DNA of 64,000 nt. Source: Saccharothrix syringae (GTDB taxonomy: Bacteria; Actinomycetota; Actinomycetes; Mycobacteriales; Pseudonocardiaceae). Positions 42,876 through 55,573 of the stretch are shown here, one piece after another (within the stretch, counting starts at the first letter, position 1; the number at the start of each line of letters is the position of its first letter). The stretch is taken from assembly GCF_009498035.1 (NCBI RefSeq), contig NZ_CP034550.1, positions 4,154,001 through 4,218,000 on the forward strand, given 5' to 3'. Made by a program: the position numbers and the translations under genes. The notes under the pieces are model-generated. The model did no database searches. It was not told the DNA's origin and saw only the letters and a program-made list of their open reading frames with translations.

Positions 42876-44162
42876 TCAGTCGGCCGGGTCGGTCGGCCGG
42901 GTCCGGCGGGTCGGGTCCGGTGGGTCGACCGCCCGGCGCCGGCCGAACGCGGCGCGCAACTGCTCGCGCACCCGGCGACCGGCCAGCCGCACCGGGTCGA
43001 GCACCGCGGTCCGCACCCAGCGGACCGGGGCGACCACCGCCGCCCGCCACGCGTGCCGGACCGCCCGACCGACGGGTGCCAGCACCGCCCTGCGGACGAA
43101 CCGGGCCGGGACGACGACCACGGCCACCAGCAGGCGCCACAGCGGCAGCAGGACCCGGTCGCGCAGCCAGGTGGCGCAGCGGCGGACCAGCCGGCCCAGC
43201 GCCGCGAAGAACCGGGCGACGCGGTGGGCCGCCCACTCCAGGGCGGAGCCGAAGACCCGCAGCACCGCCCACACCGCCCGGCCGATCCACCGCAGCACGG
43301 CCCAGATCCCGCCGCCGACCCAGCGCAGCACGGCCCAGACCTTGCCGCCGATCCACCGCAGCACGGCCCCCACCGCGTCACCGACCCGCCGCAGCACGCC
43401 GCCGACCCACCGCGCACCGCGCACGACCACGGCCACGACCACGGCCCGCCACAACCACCGCAGCGGCCTGACCACCACGTGCTCCAGCACCCGGCCCACG
43501 AACCGCGCGGCCCGCCGCAGGTACCCGCCGACGGGGACGCGGGCCAGCCGCCGCAGCAGCGCGCCCAGCGGTGCCCACACCCGTCCCGCACCACGCCCGA
43601 GAACCCGCAAACCCCACCTGACCGGTGCGAGCACCACCCGCGCACCCCGACCGACGGCCCGCAGCAAGAAGCGCGCACCGCGGCCGACCGCCGAGAGCCC
43701 GCGGCGCAAGCCCGCCCCGACGACCAAGAGCGCCCGACCGGTACCGCGCCCCACCGCCACGACCACGTCCCAGCCGGCCCGCAGCACCACGCGGACACCC
43801 CGCCCGAGAGCCCGCAGCCCCCGCCCGACCGGCGCGAGCACCGACCGCACCCAGCGCCCGACGGCGTCCCACAGCCACCGCACCCCGCGCCCCAACGGCC
43901 GCAGCACGCGTTGCACCACCACGTCGACCAGCGCCGCCACCCAGCGCCCCACCAGCCGGGCCGCGCCGCGCACCGGCCTGCCGACCCACCGCAGCCCCAG
44001 CCACAACGGGTGCAGCACCAGCCGGCGCACACCCCGCCCGACGACCCGGAGCCACTGCCGCACCAGCGCCACCGGCACCACGACCACCACGGCGACGACC
44101 CGCGCCACCCACACCGCCCACCGAGGTGGTTGCGGCTCGTCCCCCGTCCCTCCCGCTGTCAT
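42876..44162 (-). CDS. Arg/Trp/Val-rich amphipathic 11-mer repeat protein, unknown function
   Basis: A 428-residue protein of extreme composition. After ATG 44162 and a short polar start there is one hydrophobic segment ([19 protein letters not shown], about residues 16-34). The rest is helix-forming sequence with a Gly-Arg pair every 11 residues or so: [55 protein letters not shown]. Eleven-residue periodicity is the hallmark of amphipathic helices that lie on lipid surfaces (apolipoproteins, synuclein, perilipins). The strong positive charge would favour anionic membranes or nucleic acid. The tail is Pro/Asp/Arg-rich. Other frames in this region are also open, so coding is likely but not certain. 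Confidence 0.6.
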   Translation of the reverse strand: MTAGGTGDEPQPPRWAVWVARVVAVVVVVPVALVRQWLRVVGRGVRRLVLHPLWLGLRWVGRPVRGAARLVGRWVAALVDVVVQRVLRPLGRGVRWLWDAVGRWVRSVLAPVGRGLRALGRGVRVVLRAGWDVVVAVGRGTGRALLVVGAGLRRGLSAVGRGARFLLRAVGRGARVVLAPVRWGLRVLGRGAGRVWAPLGALLRRLARVPVGGYLRRAARFVGRVLEHVVVRPLRWLWRAVVVAVVVRGARWVGGVLRRVGDAVGAVLRWIGGKVWAVLRWVGGGIWAVLRWIGRAVWAVLRVFGSALEWAAHRVARFFAALGRLVRRCATWLRDRVLLPLWRLLVAVVVVPARFVRRAVLAPVGRAVRHAWRAAVVAPVRWVRTAVLDPVRLAGRRVREQLRAAFGRRRAVDPPDPTRRTRPTDPAD

Positions 44163-44355
44163 GGGGACTCGGACGCGCCGCACCGCGTTCCGGTTGCGCG
44201 TCCTCGTCCGCCCTGCCGGGAGACCTGCACCTCATTGCTCCACAAGGGGAAGCGCGCCGTCGCCGGCGGTCGGCGCACAGGGGTGCGCGGCGACCGAACG
44301 CGCCGCGCCTGTCACCCGCCGGTGTGCGGGTACCGCCGTGTACCGTGAGCCCGAC

Positions 44356-44392
44356 GACAGGCGCCCGTTCAACCCACGAGCGGGCGCCTGTC
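44356..44392 (+). promoter_or_regulatory. Leader hairpin before the poly-HAMP kinase gene
   Basis: A perfect 12-bp stem GACAGGCGCCCG / CGGGCGCCTGTC with a 13-nt loop, ending 36 nt before ATG 44429. Because the upstream gene is divergent, it is a leader structure rather than an ordinary terminator; attenuation is possible. Confidence 0.6.
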
Positions 44393-44428
44393 TCTGCTCT
44401 GCGACGAGTCGCGAGGAACGAGGGTGGC

Positions 44429-49006
<4,578 letters not shown>

Positions 49007-49046
49007 GTGCCCACCACCCACCGCCCGCGGAACGAGGAGCACGCGC

Positions 49047-51413
49047 TTGTCGAAGCCTGACGCCACAGACGGACCGCTCTCCGCGGTCCCACCACGCACC
49101 GCGGTTGTCGGCACGGGCCTGACCCGGCTGGCCGCCACGGTCGAGCGCCTGTCCCGCGAGGTCCGGGAGGCGCACGCGGTGGCCGACGGCCGCGCGCTGA
49201 TCGAGCTGGCCAAGGGCGTGCTGGTGGAGCGCCTGGGGTGCGGCCCGGCGGAGGCCGCGCGCCAGCTCGCGCTGCTCGCCGAGCAGGCCGGCCTCGGGCA
49301 GCTGGAGCTGGCCGCGGACGTGATCAACCAGGCGGCCCGCGACCAGCTCACCGAGGTGGCGGGCGAGCTGCTGGGCCAGCCGGGCGAGGGCGCGGGGCGG
49401 TCCGCGGTGGTCCGGCTGCGCACCGCGGAGAGCGGCGCGCTGGCCGCCGGCGACACCCAGGCCGTGGCCGAGTCGCTGCTGGAGCACGCCCTGGCGCCGC
49501 TGGGCGCCACCGCGGTCGCCATCTGGTCGGCGGCGATGGACGCGTCGCTGACCCTGCGCGGCTCCGCCGGGTTCGTCGCCGAGGAGGCCAGGCGGTGGCG
49601 CTACGTGCCGCCCGGCATCGCCACCCCGGCCCGGCGGGCGCTCACCGAGCGCGCGGACGTGTGGATCCCCGACCTGGCCGGGTCCGGCCTGCCCTCGATC
49701 GGGCGCCACGAGCTGCACGGCACCCGGGTGACCGCGCCCGCGGAGTCCGGCGGTCGCGTGGTGGGCGTGCTGGAGATCTGCTGGCCCGACGAGCTCCCGC
49801 CGCAGCCGCCGCAGATCCGGCGGCAGGTCGAGGCGCTGGCCGAGCTGTGCGCGCACACCCTGGAGAGCACCCCGGCGGTCGAGGGCGACCCCGACGGCCC
49901 GGTGGCCGACGAGCTGGTCGACCTCGCCGAGGTGCTGCTCGACCCGGCGCTGGTGCTGCGGCCGCACCTGTCGCCGACCGGCGAGCTGCTGGACTTCCGC
50001 ATCCACCACGTCAACAACAGGTTCGTCGACCTCGCGGGCAGGCCGCGCGCCACCGTGACCGGGATGCTGCTGCTGGAGGCGTACCCGCTGGCCGCCGGAG
50101 AGGGCGACCTGTTCGACAAGGTCGAGCACGTGCACGCCACCGGCGAGCCGTTCCGCAGCGAGCGCATGGCGCTCACCGCGCTGGTGGACCAGGTGCCGCT
50201 CAGCGTCACCGCGGGCGTGGGCATCAGCAGGCACGGCGACAGCGTCCTGGTCGTGTGGCGCGTGGAGGACGAGACCGCCCGGCTGGCGAACCTGCTGCAC
50301 CACGCCCAGCGCCTCGGCCGCATCGGCGGCTTCGAGGAGGACGTGGTCGGCGGGCGGATCACCTGGAACAGCCAGCTGTTCACCCTCTACGGCCTGGAGC
50401 CGACCGAGGACCCGGTGCCGCTGGCCGCGCTGGCCAAGCACTGCCACCCCGACGACACCGCCACCATCACCCGGTTCCTGCGCACGGTGCTGCACCACCG
50501 CCGGGCGGGCTCGACCGCGTTCCGGTTCCAGCGCCAGGACGGCATCGTCCGGCACATCCGGGTGGTCGCCGAACCCGTGCTCGACCCCGACGACCACCTC
50601 CTCGCCGTGCGCGGCGCGTACCAGGACGTGTCGGCGCAGCACTGGACCGAGGTGGCGCTGTCGGCCACCCGCGACCAGCTCGCGCACACCGAGCAGCAGG
50701 CGGCCGAGCAGAGCAGGTTGGCGCTGCAGCTGCAGCGGGCCATCATGCCGCTCACCCAGCCCTCGATCGAGGCGTTCGAGCTGCAGGTCGCGGTGCGCTA
50801 CCGGCCGGCCGAGCAGGAGCACCTGGTCGGCGGCGACTGGTACGACGCGGTCGTGCTGCCGTCCAAGCAGATCCTGCTGTCGGTGGGCGACATCACCGGG
50901 CACGGGATCAAGGGCGCCACCGGCATGGTCGTGCTGCGCAACGCCCTGCGCGGCCTGGCCGCCACCGGTGCCGGCCCGGGGCAGCTGCTGTGCTGGCTCA
51001 ACCTCGTGGCGCACCACCTGACCGACAACATCTTCGCCACCGCGGTGTGCGCGCTGTACGACCCGGAGACCCGCGTGCTCCGCTGGGCGAGGGCGGGCCA
51101 CCCGCCGCCGGTGCTGGTGCGCCGGGGGACGGCCACGGCGCTGACCGGCCCGCGCGGGGTGATGCTCGGCGCGATCTCCGAGGCCGGGTACGACGAGGAC
51201 GAGCTGGTGCTGGCCCCGGAGGACACGCTGCTGCTCTACACCGACGGGTTGATCGAGCGGCGGGACAGCGACCTGGACGAGTGCCTGAACTGGCTGCTCA
51301 CCGCCTCGGCCGGGTACGACGGGCCGTTGGAGCGGCGGTTGGACCACCTGCTGGACCGCAGCCCGGCCGACACCGACGACGACACGTGCATCGTCGGGGT
51401 CCGGCTGATCTGA
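49047..51413 (+). CDS. ANTAR-like/GAF/PAS sensor with SpoIIE-type PP2C phosphatase
   Basis: A 788-residue protein. TTG 49047 is the start: GAGGAG lies 7 nt before it and no ATG or GTG fits. Residues 30-95 are ANTAR-like (ALIELAKGVLVERLGCGPAEAARQLALLA), 115-280 GAF, 290-530 two PAS domains (GRIGGFEEDVVGGRITWNSQ) and 560-788 a SpoIIE/RsbU phosphatase with metal Asp in GGDWYD, VGDITGHG and LLLYTDGLIE. These enzymes dephosphorylate STAS antagonists to free sigma factors. It is 40 bp after the poly-HAMP kinase gene, so the two probably work in one pathway. Confidence 0.94.
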   Translation: MSKPDATDGPLSAVPPRTAVVGTGLTRLAATVERLSREVREAHAVADGRALIELAKGVLVERLGCGPAEAARQLALLAEQAGLGQLELAADVINQAARDQLTEVAGELLGQPGEGAGRSAVVRLRTAESGALAAGDTQAVAESLLEHALAPLGATAVAIWSAAMDASLTLRGSAGFVAEEARRWRYVPPGIATPARRALTERADVWIPDLAGSGLPSIGRHELHGTRVTAPAESGGRVVGVLEICWPDELPPQPPQIRRQVEALAELCAHTLESTPAVEGDPDGPVADELVDLAEVLLDPALVLRPHLSPTGELLDFRIHHVNNRFVDLAGRPRATVTGMLLLEAYPLAAGEGDLFDKVEHVHATGEPFRSERMALTALVDQVPLSVTAGVGISRHGDSVLVVWRVEDETARLANLLHHAQRLGRIGGFEEDVVGGRITWNSQLFTLYGLEPTEDPVPLAALAKHCHPDDTATITRFLRTVLHHRRAGSTAFRFQRQDGIVRHIRVVAEPVLDPDDHLLAVRGAYQDVSAQHWTEVALSATRDQLAHTEQQAAEQSRLALQLQRAIMPLTQPSIEAFELQVAVRYRPAEQEHLVGGDWYDAVVLPSKQILLSVGDITGHGIKGATGMVVLRNALRGLAATGAGPGQLLCWLNLVAHHLTDNIFATAVCALYDPETRVLRWARAGHPPPVLVRRGTATALTGPRGVMLGAISEAGYDEDELVLAPEDTLLLYTDGLIERRDSDLDECLNWLLTASAGYDGPLERRLDHLLDRSPADTDDDTCIVGVRLI

Positions 51414-51452
51414 CCCGGGTCGGTGCCGCGCGGCGTCGGCGGTCGGTGCGGC

Positions 51453-51704
51453 TCACCGCAGGCAGCGGTCGCAGGCGCGGGCGCCGGGGTAGCGCTGCTC
51501 CAGCTCCCGCCGGGTGCCGCAGATCTTCACCCGGTCGCCGATCCAGGTGCCGGTCGGCGGTACGCCGCTGACCTCCCGGCAGGTGGCGCGGTGCAGGACC
51601 AGGGTGCCCGGGGCGAGGGTGTGCTCGGCGTCGATGACGAACTGCTCGGGATGAGCGGTCGTCCACCACTCATAGGCGCCGTTGTCCTCGTTGAATTCGA
51701 GCAT
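51453..51704 (-). CDS. Small Cys-containing hypothetical protein
   Basis: An 83-residue protein, MLEFNEDNGAYEWWT onward, with YLVLHR-like TLVLHRATCREV, VKICGTRRELEQ and a C-terminal ACDRC. Three of four Cys (CxxC plus KIC) could bind zinc. I cannot assign a function. ATG 51704 has no ribosome site; a GTG at 51719 is an alternative. It is the last gene of the minus-strand run that starts with the Tat protein, 50 bp after the WD40 gene. Confidence 0.6.
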   Translation of the reverse strand: MLEFNEDNGAYEWWTTAHPEQFVIDAEHTLAPGTLVLHRATCREVSGVPPTGTWIGDRVKICGTRRELEQRYPGARACDRCLR

Positions 51705-51754
51705 GCACCCATGATCCACCGCGGCATCGGCCCCGGGTACCCCGTCGGGGCGGA

Positions 51755-54700
51755 TCAGCCCGGGCACGGGGGCGTGAAGTCCAGGTCCGGGAAGTGCTCC
51801 CGCCACTCGGCGGCGGTGAGCCGAGGGTGGGCCACCGCGCACACCTCGCCGGCGACGCGCTCCGCGTCGAGGTCCCACAGCCGGACCGCGGCGTCGCGGC
51901 CGCCGGTGACGACGGTCTGCCCGTCCCGGGTGAACGCGACCGAGTTCACCCGGTCGGTGTGGCCGGTCAGCAGGACCGGCGGTCCGGGGGAGCGGCGGTC
52001 CGCGACGGGCCAGATCCGCGCCGTGCGGTCGAACCCGGCGGTGGCCAGGGTGCGCCCGTCCGGGCTGAACGCGACCGAGTTGACCCCGTCGGCGTGGCCC
52101 ACCAGCACCGCCAGGGCGGCGGGGCGGCCGGGGAGGGCGACGTCCCACAGCCGCGCGGTGCGGTCGAATCCCGCCGTGGCCAGCGTGCGCCCGTCCGGGC
52201 TGAACTGCACGTCCGCGACCGCGTTGCCGTGCCCGGTCAGGGTGGTCGGGGCGCCGGGGTGCCGGGGGTCGCTGACGTCCCACAGCCGCGCGGTGCGGTC
52301 GGCGGCGGCGCTGGCCAGGGTGCGCCCGTCGGGGCTGAACACCACGGACAGGACGCGGTCGGTGTGGCCGCCGAGCACGACCGGTTGGCCGGGGTGCGCC
52401 GGGTCGGTGACGTCCCACAGCCGGATCGCGCTGTCGGCCTCGCCGGTGGCGACCCACCGCCCGTCGGGGCTGACCGCGACGGTGAACAGGTTCTCCGCAG
52501 GGGTGGTCAGCACGCCGACGCGGCGCGGCCGGGTGGGGTCGGCGACGTCCCACAGCCGGACGGTCCGGTCCAGGCCCGCGGTGGCCAGGAGCCGGCCGTC
52601 CCGGCTGAACGACGCCCTGAGCACCCCGTCGGTGTGCTCGGTGAGCGCGGCCGCCAGGACGGGCCGGCGGCGGTCGCGCACGTCCCACAGCCACGAGGTC
52701 CGGTAGCTGTTGGCGACCACCAGCCGGCCGTCCGGGCTGGGTGTGACCGAGTTGACCGGGCCGGTGTGGCCGCCGAGCACCGGGCCGCGCACGTCCCACA
52801 GCCGGGTGGTGGTGTCCCGGCCGGCGGTGGCCAGGGTCTCCCCGTCGGAGCTGAAGGCCACCGAGTAGACGACCTCGGCGTGCCCGCTCAGCACGACCGG
52901 CTGGCCCCCGAACGCCGGGTCGGTGACGTCCCACAGCCGGACCGTGGCGTCGTAGCTGCCGGTGGCCACGGTGCGGTCGTCGCCGAACGCGATCGCGACG
53001 ATCCCGTTCTCGTGGCCGGTCAGCGCGGCGAGCGGGTGGGCGCGGGCCGGGTCGGCGACGTCCCACAGCCGCAGCGCGTTGTCGAAGCCGCCGGTGGCCA
53101 GCACGCGCCCGTCGGGGCTGAAGGCGGCCGCCAGCACCCGGTCGGTGTGCCCGTCGAGCACCGCCAGTTGGACCGGCGCGCGGGGGTCGGTGATGTCCCA
53201 CAGGCGCACCGTGGTGTCCGAGCTCGCCGTGGCCAGCGTGCGCCCGTCCGGGCTCGGCACGGCCGCGACCACGGCGTCGGCGTGCCCGGTGAGCACGGCC
53301 AGCGGGACCGGGGCGCCCGGGTCGGTGACGTCCCACAGCCGGGCGGTGCGGTCGAAGCCCGCGGTGGCCAGCAGGCGGCCGTCGCGGCTGAACGCCACCC
53401 GGCGGACGTCCCCGGTGTGCCCGCCGAGCTCGGTGAGCGCTCGCGGCGCGGCCCGGTCGGTGACGTCCCACAGCCGCACCGAACCGCCGCCGCCGGACGC
53501 GGCCAGGGTGCGCCCGTCCGGGCTGAACGCCGCCGAGAGCACCGGGTCGGTGGTCCCGGGCGCGGTGGCCAGCGGGACCGGTCGGTGCCGGTCGGTGACG
53601 TCCCACAGCCGGACGGCGTGGTCAACGCCAGCGGTGACCAGGGTCCGCCGGTCAGGGCTGAACTCGGCGGTGTAGACGGCGCCGGTGTGGCCCTCGACGC
53701 GGGTGGAGTAGCGGGTCGCGAACGTGCTGAGCAGGCTGCCGCGCGCCTCGGGGGTCGGCGCCAGCCGGTACGCGGCCAGGCCGAGCTGCGCCGCGAGCGC
53801 CGGGTTCGTGCCGCGCAGCGCGGTGGCCTTGCCCGACAGCGCCGCGTTGCGCTGGTCGCGGGTGGCCTCCAGGCTCCCCACCGCGGTCGCCGTGGCCACG
53901 GCGGCGAGCAGCAGCATCGCCGCCAGCCCCGCGGTCAGTCGCCGCAGCCTGCGGGTGCGCCGGCGGGCCGCGGCCTGGTCGGCCTGCTCCTGCCGGACGG
54001 AGGCGTCGAGGAACTCCCGCGACAGCGGGGTCAGCAGGCGGCGGAACGCGGCGCTGCCCGCCCACTCCCGGGCCGCGGCGAGCCGGGTGCCCCGGTACAG
54101 GGCGGCGGGGTCGCGCTCCGCGCGGTGCCAGCCCGCCGCGGCCTCGCGGAGCTCGCGGCCGAGCACCAGGCCCGCGCGGTCGTGGTCCAGCCAGGACCGC
54201 ATCCGCGGCCACGCGGTCAGCAGCGCCTCGTGGCTCAGCTGCACGCCGTGGGCGTCGACGGTGACCAGCCGCTGCGCCACGAACCGGTCGAGCACGTCCT
54301 CGAGTTCGGCGGCCTGCTCGTCGGACAGGCCCGCGAACAGGTCCGCGACGGCGACCCGGCGGCGGGTATCGGCGGTGTCGGAGCCGACGTGGACCAGGTC
54401 GAGGAACAGCCGGCGGGCCCGTTCCCGCTGGGGTTCGGTCAGGCCCTCGTAGACCTCGGTGGCGGTGGCGGCGACCGCGCCCGAGATGCCGCCCGCCTCC
54501 CGGTAGCCGTCGATCGTCAGCCGTCGGCCCTGGCTGCGCTGCCACGTGGTGTACAGGGCGTGGGACAGCAGCGGCAGCACGGCGACGTCCCGGGGGGTGA
54601 CCTCGCGCAGCAGCAGCTCCACCAGCCCGTCCTCGACGTCGAGGCGGGCTTTGCGGGCCGGGCCGGTGATCACCCGGCGCAGCTCGTCCCCGGTCATCGG

Positions 54701-55573
54701 CCCCACGGTCACCTGGCCGGTCCGCACGGCGTCGACCAGGTGCGGGTACCGCAGCGCGTGGCCGAAGAAGTCGGCCCGCAGCCCCAGCACGACCAGGGCG
54801 CCGCGCGGACCGGCGGCGACCGCGCACAGCGCGGCGGTGAAGCACCGGCGGTCGTCCTCGTCGGCGCACGCGGTGAACACCTCCTCGAACTGGTCGACGA
54901 CCAGCACCGGCCGCGGGCCGTCGGGCAGGGCGCACCCGTCGGGGGCCGCCCGCAGCGCCTCGGCCACCTCGTCCGGCGGGCGGTCGACGAGCGGGGCGAG
55001 CCGCCCCGCGAGCGCGTCGACCGGCGTGGCACCGGGGCTGAACAGGGCCACCGGCCACGCCTGCGAGCCCGGCAGCGCGCCCGCCCGCAGCGCGGGGACC
55101 AGGCCCGCGCGCAGCAGCGAGGACTTGCCGGAGCCGGACGCGCCGACCACGACCCGCACCCCGCCGCCGGTGGCGTGCAGGTCGGCCAGGTGGGCGAGCA
55201 GCCGGGCGGTCGGCTCCTCCCGGCCGAAGAACCACTCCGCGTCCTCGGGGCCGAACCCCGCCAGTCCCCGGTACGGCTCCGGGCCGCCGGCACGCCTGCC
55301 GGGCACCCGCCGCACCCGCAGCCACGCGCGCAGCCACTGGTCCACCTCGTCCGGGTCCCGGACCCCGCAGACCGCCAGCACCCGGACCAGCAGGTCGCGC
55401 GAGCCCGGCGACGGCAGGCCCCGGCCGGCGAACCAGTCGCCGACGGTGCTGTGGGCGCCGTGGACGCCGACCTCGGCCGCCACCTGCCGCACGGTCAGGC
55501 CGGCCCGCTCGCGCAGGAGCGTCAGCTCCCGGGCGAAGTCGTCCCGGTCCTCGACCCGCTCGGGCACGGCCAC
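51755..55573 (-). CDS. HTH-STAND NTPase with transmembrane helix and 14 WD40 repeats
   Basis: A 1,272-residue protein. Residues 5-70 form an XRE-like helix-turn-helix (LTVRQVAAEVGVHG), 90-480 a STAND NTPase (P-loop VVGASGSGKSSLLRAG; Walker B PVLVVDQFEEVF), ~550-572 one membrane helix (LTAGLAAMLLLAAVATATAV), then 14 WD40 repeats, each ending RLWDV or close, enough for two seven-bladed propellers. STAND/WD40 proteins sense a trigger with the repeats and switch by nucleotide-driven assembly; many are immunity or conflict sensors. Start GTG 55573 (or 55567) lies inside the end of the cyclase-NACHT gene: a 52-bp overlap, so the two are co-translated. Confidence 0.92.
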   Translation of the reverse strand: MAVPERVEDRDDFARELTLLRERAGLTVRQVAAEVGVHGAHSTVGDWFAGRGLPSPGSRDLLVRVLAVCGVRDPDEVDQWLRAWLRVRRVPGRRAGGPEPYRGLAGFGPEDAEWFFGREEPTARLLAHLADLHATGGGVRVVVGASGSGKSSLLRAGLVPALRAGALPGSQAWPVALFSPGATPVDALAGRLAPLVDRPPDEVAEALRAAPDGCALPDGPRPVLVVDQFEEVFTACADEDDRRCFTAALCAVAAGPRGALVVLGLRADFFGHALRYPHLVDAVRTGQVTVGPMTGDELRRVITGPARKARLDVEDGLVELLLREVTPRDVAVLPLLSHALYTTWQRSQGRRLTIDGYREAGGISGAVAATATEVYEGLTEPQRERARRLFLDLVHVGSDTADTRRRVAVADLFAGLSDEQAAELEDVLDRFVAQRLVTVDAHGVQLSHEALLTAWPRMRSWLDHDRAGLVLGRELREAAAGWHRAERDPAALYRGTRLAAAREWAGSAAFRRLLTPLSREFLDASVRQEQADQAAARRRTRRLRRLTAGLAAMLLLAAVATATAVGSLEATRDQRNAALSGKATALRGTNPALAAQLGLAAYRLAPTPEARGSLLSTFATRYSTRVEGHTGAVYTAEFSPDRRTLVTAGVDHAVRLWDVTDRHRPVPLATAPGTTDPVLSAAFSPDGRTLAASGGGGSVRLWDVTDRAAPRALTELGGHTGDVRRVAFSRDGRLLATAGFDRTARLWDVTDPGAPVPLAVLTGHADAVVAAVPSPDGRTLATASSDTTVRLWDITDPRAPVQLAVLDGHTDRVLAAAFSPDGRVLATGGFDNALRLWDVADPARAHPLAALTGHENGIVAIAFGDDRTVATGSYDATVRLWDVTDPAFGGQPVVLSGHAEVVYSVAFSSDGETLATAGRDTTTRLWDVRGPVLGGHTGPVNSVTPSPDGRLVVANSYRTSWLWDVRDRRRPVLAAALTEHTDGVLRASFSRDGRLLATAGLDRTVRLWDVADPTRPRRVGVLTTPAENLFTVAVSPDGRWVATGEADSAIRLWDVTDPAHPGQPVVLGGHTDRVLSVVFSPDGRTLASAAADRTARLWDVSDPRHPGAPTTLTGHGNAVADVQFSPDGRTLATAGFDRTARLWDVALPGRPAALAVLVGHADGVNSVAFSPDGRTLATAGFDRTARIWPVADRRSPGPPVLLTGHTDRVNSVAFTRDGQTVVTGGRDAAVRLWDLDAERVAGEVCAVAHPRLTAAEWREHFPDLDFTPPCPG

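Noticed and set aside
44356..44392. Ordinary terminator of an upstream gene
   Set aside because: The gene to the left is transcribed away from it, so no plus-strand transcript from a neighbour needs to end here.
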